50,146 nucleotides of DNA from positions 1 through 50,146 of the forward strand of contig JAAVYA010000019.1 of the NCBI GenBank assembly GCA_022790855.1, read 5' to 3'. The stretch's first letter is position 1. Every line of letters begins with the position of its first letter. Shown here one piece after another: positions 23,733-32,536 of the stretch. This DNA is from Lachnospiraceae bacterium (GTDB lineage: Bacteria; Bacillota; Clostridia; Lachnospirales; Lachnospiraceae). Position numbers and translations under genes: made by a program. The notes beneath the pieces were generated by a model. It was given only the letters and a program-made list of their open reading frames with translations. It did no database searches and had not been told where the DNA came from.

Positions 23733-23918
23733 TTGGTGCCAAGGAAAACAGCGGTAATTGTGACACATCGTATGGGATGCACCAAAATTGCAGATCGGAT
23801 CGTAGTTGTGGAGACAGGAAGAATCGCTGAATTAGGAATCCATGAAGAGTTGTATCAACAGAGTGGCTGTTATAAGCAGTACTGGGATGTACAGGCGGCA
23901 GATTACGTTGAGAGATAA
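23733..23918 (+). pseudogene. C-terminal fragment of an ABC exporter ATPase
   Basis: The frame gives TAVIVTHRMGCTKIADRIVV followed by VETGRIAELGIHEELYQQSG, the H-switch and tail of an ABC exporter nucleotide-binding domain. Walker A, signature and Walker B are missing, and there is no plausible start codon or ribosome binding site (only TTG 23733). A ribosome-binding-like AAGGAGGAG at 23680 is followed by no matching gene. It is a leftover of a deleted transporter. Nothing else is supportable in 23560-23730. Confidence 0.75.
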
Positions 23919-23943
23919 CTTTTTTCAGAAATAAGGTATGTAA

Positions 23944-24140
23944 TTAAGAAATCATTTGCAGTTTTTCACCGTGTTCGCGAATTACGCTTTTCATAATGTC
24001 AATGTCTCCTTGTATGGATTCCATTTGTTCTATACCTGTCTGATAACGTTTATAAGTACTGGTATAACATGCTTCTATGTTTCGTAATTGCGGTAAAATG
24101 TCATTCTCTTGTGAAAGTTCCATTTTTTTCAATCTGTCAT
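23944..24140 (-). pseudogene. Small coiled-coil protein gene with probable start-proximal frameshift
   Basis: The minus-strand frame 24132-23944 encodes about 62 aa, mostly one amphipathic helix (LPQLRNIEACYTSTYKRYQT, then MESIQGDIDIMKS). The only good start signal, AAAGGAGGT followed by ATG at 24140, reads ATG ACA GAT TGA and stops after three codons. One extra T would join it to TTG AAA AAA ATG in the long frame. Either a single-base deletion has broken the gene, or translation begins at TTG 24132 with a poorly placed ribosome binding site. The family is not recognised. Confidence 0.5.
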
Positions 24141-24348
24141 TTATGTACCTCCTTTTGATTTTTATAGGTTGAATTATTATAGCTTCTAATAAGAAAAATG
24201 TAGAGAGTATTTTTCATAAATTTTGTTTATTCATAACAAAAACAGCAGGTTTCATCGTCTCTCTTATAGAAGGCGGCCATATCTGCCGATATATCACATA
24301 AGAAAATCAATACCAATGGCAGGCCAAAACCAAAAGGCGGGGCGGACT

Positions 24349-25179
24349 ATGGACAACAGGATCTATGTAAATTATATGACAAAAACATACCAGGATTTTA
24401 TCAAATCCCACACGGTTTCAAGCCCTCGATTTGCAGGATATGTGAAGGAGGGGTTAGACAGGCAGGAGCAGAAGGGCAAATGTACCTGCCCCCAGGCTGG
24501 GTATATGTTCCAAAAATGTGGAATTTTAAATATATCCCCAGAGGCAGGTTCCTCAGAGCCAGACGAGGCCCAGGCAAAGGGAATGGAAGAATCGGATTCT
24601 TCAGATATGGAGGCAGTATATAAAGGGATGGAAATCATCTGCGGCTGCGAAGATTCCCAGTGTTGTTTGGGAACTGAGGAAGCGGAAAAGACACGGGAAG
24701 AAATGACGCTGGAAGAATATAAACAGTATATCCGGGATAAAATTTCCAGGATTCCCATGCATCCTTCCCAGATAAAAAATTCCGTTTCGATTCATATTTC
24801 GGACGCTGGGTTTTTGGCTATGAAAAACGATCCGGAGTATGAATCCTGGGTGCTGGATACGATTCGGAAAGATTTCAGTTTTCAGGACCCCTGGAATGCT
24901 GTGGGAAGCGGCAGATATGTGATTCATTCCTTTGGAGCCACCAAAGAGGAATACCGGGGGTATAGCTTTGGAAAAGAGGAGCCTTCTTCCTCCCGCAAAC
25001 GGGTGAAAGAAAGCTATTGGGAAAAACGGAGAAAGCGGCAGAAAAAGCTTCAGAAAGAGTATTATGAAGAGCTTTTGAAAAAACGGGCCCTGATTCGGCG
25101 GATTCAGCAGCAGCTTTTTATTGAGAAGGATATTTCCTGGGCGGCAGCAGCTTTTTTGGCGAAAAAGATTGTACACTGA
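24349..25179 (+). CDS. Uncharacterised Cys-containing protein
   Basis: A 276 aa soluble protein. The N-terminal part includes YVNYMTKTYQDFIKSHTV and scattered Cys (CTCPQAGYMFQKCG; CGCEDSQCC) that might bind a metal. The middle (residues about 115-210) is a folded-looking domain with IPMHPSQIKNSVSIHISDAG and DPWNAVGSGRYVIHSFG, and the C-terminus is a Lys/Arg-rich helix ending in a hydrophobic segment. ATG 24349 is preceded by AAAAGGCGGGGCGG; upstream in-frame codons lack a ribosome binding site. I cannot assign a family. A terminator follows, so it is monocistronic. Confidence 0.65.
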   Translation: MDNRIYVNYMTKTYQDFIKSHTVSSPRFAGYVKEGLDRQEQKGKCTCPQAGYMFQKCGILNISPEAGSSEPDEAQAKGMEESDSSDMEAVYKGMEIICGCEDSQCCLGTEEAEKTREEMTLEEYKQYIRDKISRIPMHPSQIKNSVSIHISDAGFLAMKNDPEYESWVLDTIRKDFSFQDPWNAVGSGRYVIHSFGATKEEYRGYSFGKEEPSSSRKRVKESYWEKRRKRQKKLQKEYYEELLKKRALIRRIQQQLFIEKDISWAAAAFLAKKIVH

Positions 25180-25207
25180 GAGTACAAACAGATTCGATGT
25201 AGAATAC

Positions 25208-25249
25208 GGCTTCAAGCCTTCCAATGCGATGGTTTGAAGCTTGTTTTTT
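25208..25249 (+). terminator. Rho-independent terminator
   Basis: GGCTTCAAGCC (25208-25218) pairs with GGTTTGAAGCTT (25231-25242), followed by GTTTTTT. Confidence 0.8.
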
Positions 25250-25287
25250 GTGCGAAGAACAGGTTCCTATTATGGCAAAAATATATA

Positions 25288-25315
25288 TTGACAAATTATG
25301 TTAAAGTGATACATT
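25288..25315 (+). promoter_or_regulatory. Promoter of the PerR-like gene
   Basis: TTGACA (25288-25293) and TACATT (25310-25315) with a 16 bp spacer; CATTAT (25312-25317, 18 bp spacer) is an alternative -10. The start of transcription would fall in or next to the PerR box that follows. Confidence 0.6.
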
Positions 25316-25319
25316 ATAT

Positions 25320-25334
25320 TTAGAATTATTCTAA
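25320..25334. promoter_or_regulatory. PerR-box-like operator
   Basis: TTAGAAT-T-ATTCTAA is a perfect 7-1-7 inverted repeat, one substitution per arm from the Bacillus PerR box TTATAAT-N-ATTATAA. It lies just after the -10, 24 bp before the gene, so autorepression is expected. Confidence 0.75.
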
Positions 25335-25357
25335 TTATAAAATTTAATGGGGGCACT

Positions 25358-25738
25358 ATGACAAAAAATGCAAAATATATTTTAGAGATGATCAATAGCT
25401 CCAATAACCATTTAACGGCGGAACAGATTTACCTGCTTCTGAAAGAACAGAATCAATCGATCGCGCAGGCAACGGTCTATAATAATTTGTCTTATTTGTA
25501 TAAGCAGGGACTGATTCGGAAGATTTCGGTGGAGGGTTACCCGGACCGTTATGACAAGATACTTCGGCATGAACATTTGGTTTGCAGGAGATGCGGAAAA
25601 TTATCGGATATCCTGCTGGAGGATTTGACGGAAAAGCTTCAAAGTCAGATAGGTGTTTCTATGCTTTCCTATGACTTGAAGATAAATTACATATGTGACG
25701 AATGCTTACAGAAAGAAAAGGGAGAGGACGGATTATGA
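25358..25738 (+). CDS. Fur-family regulator, PerR-like
   Basis: A 126 aa metal-dependent repressor. The winged helix (residues about 5-65) includes [12 protein letters not shown] and [19 protein letters not shown]. The dimerisation domain has [15 protein letters not shown], with regulatory-metal Asp and His residues, and the structural Zn pairs CRRC and CDEC. It is slightly shorter at the N-terminus than Bacillus PerR. The perfect PerR-like box in its own promoter and the downstream rubredoxin favour peroxide sensing over iron (Fur) or zinc (Zur). Its last codons overlap the chemoreceptor start by 4 bases (ATGA). Confidence 0.88.
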   Translation: MTKNAKYILEMINSSNNHLTAEQIYLLLKEQNQSIAQATVYNNLSYLYKQGLIRKISVEGYPDRYDKILRHEHLVCRRCGKLSDILLEDLTEKLQSQIGVSMLSYDLKINYICDECLQKEKGEDGL

Positions 25739-27177
25739 GAATCGGGAGAAAATCAGCCAAAATTGCCATAGATTCCATATCAAAGCTGGTGGATATGAAT
25801 TATGAACCTGCAAATGGAGAACTAAATGATATTCACAGGCGGTTGATGGGCGGACGGAAAGAATTTGAGCAGGCGGTTACCAAAGCCATGGATGCGGTGA
25901 TCCAAATGAGTTCTATGGATTTGGCATTGGAAGCAAATGTGGAAACCGCAGATCAGATCAGTACGTCGGTCTCTACGGCCGTAGGGGCTATCAGAGAATC
26001 TACGGAATCTACGGCGGGTATCGCCACAGAGGTATCAAAGGCCCACGAAAATTTGACCACAACAATTATCGAAGTATCTGATGAATCCGGCAAGATCATG
26101 GAAGACATCCGCCGCTGTGAAACAGAGTTTACTTCCATCACAGAATTGTCTTCTGCGGCTATTTCCACAGCAGGAGGAATGAAAAAAGATATTTATGGAC
26201 TGCTGGACATTATACAACATATGAATGAGGCGATCGCGGCGATTAATTCCATTTCAGCCCAAACGAACCTTCTGGCGTTGAATGCTTCTATTGAAGCGGC
26301 CCGCGCAGGAGAAGCGGGAAGAGGGTTTGCGGTTGTTGCAGAAGAAATCCGTGAGCTTGCGGATGAGACGAAATCCTTGACAGGCCGGATGGGCGCTTTT
26401 GTCAACAGTATTCAGGAAGCGTCCCGGAAAAGCTCCGACAGCGTGGATACAACGGTACAGGAACTGGAGCATATCAATGAAAATATTCAAAACGTATGGG
26501 AAATCACCAAAAGCAACCGCACCGGCATGGAACATATTGCAGATTCCGTGTCCTCCCTGGCTGCCGTCAGTGAAGAGATCAGCAGTTCTATGAACGAACT
26601 GGATCATCAAATGCAGTATGTCAGCGGGCAATGCCAGAATCTGGAAGGAGATGCGGACGCCCTGGCAATGGCCAGTCAGTCCATCGCAGAGCTTGTGGAG
26701 CCCTCAAAAACGATCGAAAGCAATTTAAGCGAATCCACAAAAATCATGGGAAATATGGCAAGGGACGCCTTTTATATGTTGGATAACCAGATTATCCTCA
26801 ACTGTTTAAACAGTGCGGTCAAGGCCCATGAAAATTGGCTTGCTACATTAAAGGAAATGGCTCGGTCCGAAAAGCTGGAGGTTTTGCAGACAGATTGTAC
26901 CAAATGCGGCCTCGGACATTTTTACTATACATTTAAACCGGTAAATCCGGAAGTAATACAGATTTGGAAAGGGATAGACGGTAAGCACAGAGAGTTCCAT
27001 TCCTATGGGGTGGAAATGATATCTGCGATCCGGGGCGGCCGCGCTCAGGAATGCCGGAAAATTTATGAAAAAGCGGAAGCCTGCTCCAAAGAACTGATTT
27101 CTGATTTTAAAGCATTGATCAAGATTATAGAATCCTTATCCAATGCAAATATACGCATTTTTGAGGTTGAACCATAG
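25735..27177 (+). CDS. Soluble methyl-accepting chemoreceptor with C-terminal CZB domain
   Basis: A 480 aa cytoplasmic chemoreceptor without membrane segments. A short N-terminal region is followed by a methylation and signalling coiled coil with the highly conserved tip [20 protein letters not shown] and [15 protein letters not shown] (about residues 170-215). A C-terminal chemoreceptor zinc-binding (CZB) domain (about 355-470) has the 3-His/1-Cys set: H365 in AHENW, C391 in TKCGLGH, and H418 and H422 in KHREFH. CZB domains sense zinc or oxidants such as HOCl by Cys-Zn redox chemistry. Translational coupling to a PerR-like gene supports an oxidant signal. ATG 25735 follows GGGAGAGG; the earlier frame opening at 25702 is rejected. 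Confidence 0.9.
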   Translation: MRIGRKSAKIAIDSISKLVDMNYEPANGELNDIHRRLMGGRKEFEQAVTKAMDAVIQMSSMDLALEANVETADQISTSVSTAVGAIRESTESTAGIATEVSKAHENLTTTIIEVSDESGKIMEDIRRCETEFTSITELSSAAISTAGGMKKDIYGLLDIIQHMNEAIAAINSISAQTNLLALNASIEAARAGEAGRGFAVVAEEIRELADETKSLTGRMGAFVNSIQEASRKSSDSVDTTVQELEHINENIQNVWEITKSNRTGMEHIADSVSSLAAVSEEISSSMNELDHQMQYVSGQCQNLEGDADALAMASQSIAELVEPSKTIESNLSESTKIMGNMARDAFYMLDNQIILNCLNSAVKAHENWLATLKEMARSEKLEVLQTDCTKCGLGHFYYTFKPVNPEVIQIWKGIDGKHREFHSYGVEMISAIRGGRAQECRKIYEKAEACSKELISDFKALIKIIESLSNANIRIFEVEP

Positions 27178-27244
27178 GCTAGTTCACAGGTATCCCTAAC
27201 GGTGACAACTGTGATAGAAGTATAGGGCGAACTTTTGATATTGC

Positions 27245-27273
27245 TTGCTTTTTCATCCAAAATTTTGTATAAT
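27245..27273 (+). promoter_or_regulatory. Promoter of rubredoxin
   Basis: TTGCTT (27245-27250) and TATAAT (27268-27273), spacer 17 bp, about 100 bp before the rubredoxin ATG. Confidence 0.7.
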
Positions 27274-27371
27274 ATCGAAGGAATTGGAAAGAGTGTATGA
27301 CAGAAGCAAATCTATCAAGGATGGGCTTTGATTGGTCAGGCACACTTCAGATCAAGAAAAGGAGAATGATT

Positions 27372-27527
27372 ATGAAATATGTATGCGACGTCTGCGGATG
27401 GGAATATGATGAAGAAAAGGGCTATCCGGAAGGAGGAATTGCTCCTGGAACGAAATGGGAGAATGTACCGGAGGATTTTGAATGCCCCCTTTGCTTTGTA
27501 GGGAAGGATCAGTTCTCAGAAGCTTAA
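27372..27527 (+). CDS. Rubredoxin
   Basis: A 51 aa single-iron electron carrier with the two knuckles YVCDVCGWEYD and FECPLCFVGKD that place four Cys around Fe. The length and the PEGGIAPGTKWENVPEDF middle are classical. In anaerobes it supplies electrons to rubrerythrin, superoxide reductase or flavodiiron proteins. None of those is adjacent, but the PerR-like regulator and CZB chemoreceptor precede it. ATG 27372 has AAAGGAG 7 bases upstream; the longer frame from 27297 is not needed. Confidence 0.96.
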   Translation: MKYVCDVCGWEYDEEKGYPEGGIAPGTKWENVPEDFECPLCFVGKDQFSEA

Positions 27528-27562
27528 GCAAATTTGTCAGAGGAGACTTTTCCCGTAATCAC

Positions 27563-27612
27563 ACGCCGGGTTTTCTATGGAATTGGGTCATGGAAAGCCT
27601 GGCGTATTTTTT
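27563..27612 (+). terminator. Terminator after rubredoxin
   Basis: A 17 bp stem with G-U pairs (27563-27579 with 27589-27605, ACGCC... with ...GGCGT) followed by ATTTTTT. Confidence 0.75.
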
Positions 27613-27722
27613 GTTTATAGAAAGGAGCTTTTTGTTGTTGTTTACAATGAAAGGGATTTCATGATAAAATGATACCGATATGATGATTCTGCATTTGCAG
27701 AAAACGGGAAGGAGAAAAACAG

Positions 27723-28679
27723 ATGAAAATTGGGATTATTGGGCCGGGAAAAATTGCAGAACGTTTTGCAGCCGCCTGCCGGCAGGTAGAAGGCGTGACC
27801 GTATATGGGGTGGCTTCCTCACAGAGAGAACGGGCGGAATGCTTTGCAAAAAAATATTGTATTCCGTATGCCTTTGACAGCCACGAAAAAATATGGCAAA
27901 TGAAAGAGATCGATGCGGTCTATATTGCGTCTATCAATGTTTTTCATTATGAGACGGCAAAGGCTTGTCTGGAGGCGGGGAAGGCTGTGCTATGTGAAAA
28001 ACCCCTGTGTATGAATGCCCGGCAGGCCAGGGAATTGGTGGATATAGCCAGGCAGCATCAGGTGTTGCTGATGGAAGGAATGTGGACGGCAACGCTTCCA
28101 TGTATTCGCCAGGCAGCAGAATGGGTCCGGGAGGGAAAGATTGGAACAGTTCAGTTTCTGGACTGCTGCTTTTCCTTTTTCTGTTCAAAGGACGGAAATG
28201 GAAGATTGTTTTCGCCGGAGCTGGGGGGAGGCGCCCTATTGGACGTTGGAATCTATTGCCTTGCGTTTACCCTGTTGATGATGGGGGAAAAGCCGGAATC
28301 TGTGAAGGCGCGGTTACAGATTGGAGATACCGGAGTGGACGAGATGGGGGCGGCCCTGCTGCAATTTTCGGACGGGGCCGTTGCCAACTGTTCCTTTGGC
28401 GTTCAGGGGGAGGCCCCTGCGGACGCGCACATTTACGGCAGCCAGGGACAGATACGATTGAAAGAGTTTTATTGCTGCAGGAGAGCGGAATTGTGCGACG
28501 TGAACGGAACGGTTCTGGAAGTGATAGAAGATTCCCAGGAGGATGGATTTGTCCATGAGATCCAAACCTTTTATGACGCTTTTCGTTCCGGCAGCCAGGA
28601 GGGGGCCGGGGCGTCCCACCAACTGACCTTAGACTGCGCATGGCTGCTGGATGAGATTGCCAAGAGAGGAAGAGAGTAG
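27723..28679 (+). CDS. Gfo/Idh/MocA oxidoreductase (dihydrodiol/xylose dehydrogenase-like)
   Basis: A 318 aa NAD(P)-dependent sugar or polyol dehydrogenase. The Rossmann start is IGIIGPGKIAERFAAA, the nicotinamide-side motif LCEKPL is present, and the catalytic region reads GGGALLDVGIYCLAF. Here Tyr stands where many family members have His; this DVGIYCL form is typical of the dimeric dihydrodiol dehydrogenase/xylose dehydrogenase branch. It precedes and overlaps by one base the MGMT-like gene. It is 8 kb from the deglycosidase-type genes and in a different transcription unit, so I do not tie it to them. Confidence 0.9.
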   Translation: MKIGIIGPGKIAERFAAACRQVEGVTVYGVASSQRERAECFAKKYCIPYAFDSHEKIWQMKEIDAVYIASINVFHYETAKACLEAGKAVLCEKPLCMNARQARELVDIARQHQVLLMEGMWTATLPCIRQAAEWVREGKIGTVQFLDCCFSFFCSKDGNGRLFSPELGGGALLDVGIYCLAFTLLMMGEKPESVKARLQIGDTGVDEMGAALLQFSDGAVANCSFGVQGEAPADAHIYGSQGQIRLKEFYCCRRAELCDVNGTVLEVIEDSQEDGFVHEIQTFYDAFRSGSQEGAGASHQLTLDCAWLLDEIAKRGRE

Positions 28680-28981
28680 TGGGATTTGAGGAGGCTTTGG
28701 TCTATGAGATCCTATCCGCGGTGGAAGAGATTCCGAGAGGAAAAGTGGCCAGCTACGGGCAGATCGCAAAGCTGATCGGACGGGATCAAAATGCCCGGCT
28801 GGTGGGCAAGGTCCTTAGTATGTCGGAGTATTACGGCCAGTATCCCTGCCACCGGGTGGTGAACCATGCAGGAAGAACGGCGCCGGGGTGGAAGGAGCAG
28901 CGGAACCTTTTGGAAGAAGAGGGCGTAGGGTTTCGGGATGAGCTGCATGTGGATATGAAAACGTATCGGTGGGAGCCTTGA
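28679..28981 (+). CDS. MGMT-family DNA alkyl-transfer or base-flipping protein
   Basis: A 100 aa stand-alone C-terminal methylguanine methyltransferase domain: VYEILSAVEEIPRGKVASYGQIAKLIG (recognition helix-turn-helix region, in two pieces), then YPCHRVVNHAG with the acceptor Cys retained. Alkyltransferase-like ATL proteins of this size usually have Trp instead of Cys. Full MGMT has an extra N-terminal domain, absent here. GTG 28679 overlaps the preceding stop by one base, so it is cotranscribed with the oxidoreductase; the linkage is probably incidental. Confidence 0.87.
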   Translation: MGFEEALVYEILSAVEEIPRGKVASYGQIAKLIGRDQNARLVGKVLSMSEYYGQYPCHRVVNHAGRTAPGWKEQRNLLEEEGVGFRDELHVDMKTYRWEP

Positions 28982-29020
28982 AAAACCGTAATTTCAGTTT
29001 GAATAAAAATATGGAGAAGC

Positions 29021-31462
29021 ATGAATAATTTATACTTAAATGAAGACCAGATCATGGACTTTGAATTGCTGAAAGAGCGCAGCGTACAAAATTATTTTAA
29101 TACCAACCTCGTGCTGTACTATGTATTAGAGGGAGAGATGACCTTAAGTACCGGCGGGGAGACCTTCTGTTTGAAGCGTGGGGATTTTATTGTGATGAAC
29201 GCATTTTGGCATCATTCCTATCAGATGACGGAGCATTTTCTTGTGATGGGGTTTGTCATGAGTGTTGCGGAGCTGGTAAAATATTATGAATTTGATAATG
29301 TGAAAATTCAGTGCAACACCACGATAGGGGAACCAAAGCAGTATGAGAACATCCAAAAGCTGCTGGAAGCCTGTATCCGGAATTATTATGGAAAACGTTC
29401 CGGCAACGGCCGGATTCTGGTACATCTGAATGGAATTTATTACCAGATGATGGAGACTTTGATGTTGGAGTATGCGGTCTATGTGATCAATGAAACTACG
29501 CATTTTAATCCAAGTGAAGACGACGTCCGAGTGGATGAAATACTGAATTATATCCATAGGAACTACAAAAACCAAATCAGCCTGAAGGATTTGGCAGAGC
29601 GGTTTTATATGTCCACGTCTTATATATCCCGCTATATTAAAAAAAAGCTGGGGGAAAACTTTGGAGGATACCTCACGGGACTTAGGCTGGATGCTTCCGT
29701 GCGGGAACTGCAGGACAAGGAAAAGTCTGTGGCCAGGATAGCCATGGATAATGGGTTTCCCAATATCGCTTCCTTTAATAAAGCTTTTAAAGAACGGTAT
29801 GGAATGTCGCCGAAAGCGTTTCGGGAAATACAGGATAAGGCGCAGGGGCAGGAAGCGCGGGAGAGCATGGCCAATGAGATGGAATACCGCCTGCTGGATT
29901 ATTTTGAGCATGAAACTCCAAGTCAGAGTGAAAAAGAAGAGAATGTGATTTATAAGGATTTGGAGGCGGATACACAGAATATCACTTATTTGGAAAAAAG
30001 CTGGAATAAAATGATCAATATTGGCCGTGTGATCAGCCTGTTACGAAGAGACGTGCAGGAGCATTTGCTGTTTTTGCATAAGAGTCTGGGGTTTGAATAT
30101 GTCCGTATATGGGATTTGTATGACGAAGAGATGAAAATGAACGCTGGCGGAGAGGACGGCCATCATAATTTCAGCAAGCTGGATAAGGTTTTGGATTTTT
30201 TGGTGGAACATCATATGCGCCCCTATTTTGAACTGGGGTTTAAACCGAATATCCTGATGCTTTCCTCTCATATATTTCTGCACAATGAGCCCCGGGAGAT
30301 TTTGTTTTCATCTGAAGATTCTCTTCAGAGGTTCTTTTCTGTTATGATGGTTCATTTTGTCAACCGTTATGGGATGAAAGAAGTCTCCGGGTGGTATTTT
30401 GAACAATGGTGCGACCCGAGGCTGTTTGACGGCGAGAATGAGGGACGGTATTTTCAGGTATTTGAAAAGACCAGCGCCGCTATTAAGGCTGTTGCGCCGG
30501 AAATCAAGGTAGGAGGGGCTTTTGACCGGGAATATGAGTGTATTGATTTTGAACGGCTCATTGCCCGGTGGAGCCGGCGCATGATCCAGCCGGATTTTAT
30601 CGGGGTATATTGCTTCCAGACGAAATATCGAGAAGAAGAGATGTGGCAGAGCCTCCATAATATGACTCAGGATAAAGTTTCTTTTGTGGAAAATTACTTG
30701 TCCAATAAGAAGCAGATTATAGAAAAATATGATATGAATGTGCCGCTTATTGTCAGTGAATGGAATATGACGGTGGTAAACCGCAATGTGGTGAATGACA
30801 GCTGCCATAAAGGGACTTATATTATGGATGTGCTTATGCGGATCCATAACATGGCAGATATGGTGGGATACTGGTTTGGCACAGATCTCTTTGTGGAGAC
30901 AGAGGAATCCCCTAACATTCTGGACGGCTGCTGCGGCCTGATTTCTTACCATGGCATATGCAAACCAGCATTTTATGCCATCGAATTCCTAAACCGTATG
31001 GGGGATTATCTTCTGGGGCGGCAGGAAGATCTGATGGTAACAATGGATGGATATGATAATTATATGATTGCCTGCTGCAACCACAAAAACCTGGATATCC
31101 AGTATTATATGCAGGAGGAAAGGGATCTTGGGATCGAACAGATTTCTATGATGTATACGGATATTGCCGATATGCGGATCCACATCAGGATCAACAATGT
31201 CAGAAACGGGTTTTATCATGTAAAGGTGCGCAGTATAAGCTTAAAATATGGAAGCGTACAGGATGAATGGTATCGCATGGGCCTGGTGGAGAACCTCAAT
31301 GCCCAGGATATAGATTATCTGCGCCGGATCTCAACTCCCCGAATCACCATATATGAATATGTGGTGAGTAGCAACATACTTGAAATTAACATTGCGTTAT
31401 CTCCCCACGAAATGCAGTACGTACACATTTTTAGGCAGATCAAGGAGCAGGAATCCATGTAA
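29021..31462 (+). CDS. AraC-type regulator fused to a GH39-like domain
   Basis: An 813 aa two-part protein. Residues 1-160 form a cupin-like sensor (LVLYYVLEGEMTLSTGGETF) and about 175-275 the AraC double helix-turn-helix (ISLKDLAERFYMSTSYISRY; GMSPKAFREIQ). Residues about 320-800 resemble glycoside hydrolase family 39 (beta-xylosidase/iduronidase fold). The GH39 acid/base motif WNEP is here WCDP (residues 463-466, Asp465 for Glu), while the nucleophile Glu580 in VSEWN is kept. I infer a carbohydrate-sensing regulator rather than an efficient enzyme. No signal peptide is present. It converges with the LacI gene and lies beside the sugar ABC importer, its likely target. Confidence 0.87.
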   Translation: MNNLYLNEDQIMDFELLKERSVQNYFNTNLVLYYVLEGEMTLSTGGETFCLKRGDFIVMNAFWHHSYQMTEHFLVMGFVMSVAELVKYYEFDNVKIQCNTTIGEPKQYENIQKLLEACIRNYYGKRSGNGRILVHLNGIYYQMMETLMLEYAVYVINETTHFNPSEDDVRVDEILNYIHRNYKNQISLKDLAERFYMSTSYISRYIKKKLGENFGGYLTGLRLDASVRELQDKEKSVARIAMDNGFPNIASFNKAFKERYGMSPKAFREIQDKAQGQEARESMANEMEYRLLDYFEHETPSQSEKEENVIYKDLEADTQNITYLEKSWNKMINIGRVISLLRRDVQEHLLFLHKSLGFEYVRIWDLYDEEMKMNAGGEDGHHNFSKLDKVLDFLVEHHMRPYFELGFKPNILMLSSHIFLHNEPREILFSSEDSLQRFFSVMMVHFVNRYGMKEVSGWYFEQWCDPRLFDGENEGRYFQVFEKTSAAIKAVAPEIKVGGAFDREYECIDFERLIARWSRRMIQPDFIGVYCFQTKYREEEMWQSLHNMTQDKVSFVENYLSNKKQIIEKYDMNVPLIVSEWNMTVVNRNVVNDSCHKGTYIMDVLMRIHNMADMVGYWFGTDLFVETEESPNILDGCCGLISYHGICKPAFYAIEFLNRMGDYLLGRQEDLMVTMDGYDNYMIACCNHKNLDIQYYMQEERDLGIEQISMMYTDIADMRIHIRINNVRNGFYHVKVRSISLKYGSVQDEWYRMGLVENLNAQDIDYLRRISTPRITIYEYVVSSNILEINIALSPHEMQYVHIFRQIKEQESM

Positions 31463-31472
31463 AAGCAGCCTT

Positions 31473-32495
31473 CTATGTGGATTCCCGGAAAATAATTTTA
31501 GAAGGAAGTACTTTGGAGACAGCCGGAAGTTTCGGCTGTCTTATTTTGTCCAGGAGAATTTTGACGCTCTCGGTCCCCAGCTCCCGGCGAGGCTGGGCGA
31601 TGGTGGTAATGGTGGGAGTGGACAAGGTAGCGTACATGGTATTATCAAAGCCGATGATTTTCAAATCCTCCGGGATTTGAAATCCTGCGGCAGTGGCAGC
31701 TTTTATTAAGGCGTGGGCGTGCTTATCAGAAACAGCAAATATTGCGTCCGGCGGGGCGGCGTGCATAAAAAAGCGTTGTGCGGCAGCCAGAATCCTGTCG
31801 TAAGAAAAATTAGATACCTGCATGACGTATTCCGGACGCATGGGGAGGCCGGCTTCCACCAGAACGGATTTATAAGCCTGATAACGTGTTTGGACATAAC
31901 GCTGCCGATAAGGGGCCGAGAAAAAACCAATGTTTTTGCATCCGGCCTGTACCAGATAACGAATGGCGTCCTGGGTGGTGGAGTAATCATCTACAGTGAC
32001 GTAAGGAATGTTAGGGCAGGCAGAATTGTATTCGCTGCATTGCACCAAAGGATAATGGGCGTTGAGCCGCAATAGTATTTCCTCAGGCAAATGGTCCGCC
32101 AGAATCAGACCGTTTGCATGAATGGAGGAGGCCATTTCCAGAAATTGATGCAAATTGGAGCGTGATAAAGACTGGCCGTAGAGCAGCATGGTATAGGATT
32201 CCCGCCGCAGGCGTTCCTGGATCACCTCGATAATATCATCATAGAAAGGATTCAGGAATCCGGGAATGCATACCAGTATGACAGGAATGCGGCTTCCGGA
32301 TTTTTTGCGGGTGTTTCCCGGTCTGAACTGAAAGGACAAATCCTCTGGACTAAGCCCTAAAGAACTGAAAGCGTCCCATATTTTCTGCTTTGTGGATTCC
32401 CTCATGCTTTCCGGCTGATGGATGCATCTGGAAACGCTGGCGGGAGATACCCCGGCCAATGATGCGATATCGTAAATAGTTTTTCTCTGACTCAT
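31473..32495 (-). CDS. LacI-family transcriptional repressor
   Basis: A 340 aa repressor. The N-terminal helix-turn-helix is TIYDIASLAGVSPASVSRCI, followed by a hinge and a periplasmic-binding-protein fold (residues about 70-335: VILVCIPGFLNPFYDDII, then IPEDLKIIGFDNTMYATLSTP and the TTIAQPRRELG segment). It is transcribed divergently from the sugar ABC operon across 333 bp containing candidate operators, so it very likely represses that operon and itself. AAAGGGAG precedes ATG 32495 on the minus strand. The effector sugar is unknown. Confidence 0.92.
   Translation of the reverse strand: MSQRKTIYDIASLAGVSPASVSRCIHQPESMRESTKQKIWDAFSSLGLSPEDLSFQFRPGNTRKKSGSRIPVILVCIPGFLNPFYDDIIEVIQERLRRESYTMLLYGQSLSRSNLHQFLEMASSIHANGLILADHLPEEILLRLNAHYPLVQCSEYNSACPNIPYVTVDDYSTTQDAIRYLVQAGCKNIGFFSAPYRQRYVQTRYQAYKSVLVEAGLPMRPEYVMQVSNFSYDRILAAAQRFFMHAAPPDAIFAVSDKHAHALIKAATAAGFQIPEDLKIIGFDNTMYATLSTPTITTIAQPRRELGTESVKILLDKIRQPKLPAVSKVLPSKIIFREST
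31518..31547 (+). terminator. Terminator for the AraC-GH39 gene, inside the 3' end of the LacI gene
   Basis: A perfect 8 bp stem, GACAGCCG with CGGCTGTC, loop GAAGTTT, then TTATTTTG. It overlaps the last codons of the convergent gene. Confidence 0.6.
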
Positions 32496-32536
32496 GGAAC
32501 ATCTCCCTTTCTAATTGGAAAAATATTCATAAAAAA

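Noticed and set aside
27183..27235. Terminator between the chemoreceptor and rubredoxin
   Set aside because: A weak GTTC-CCCTA / TAGGG-GAAC pairing is visible, but the arms are interrupted and no proper T-run follows.
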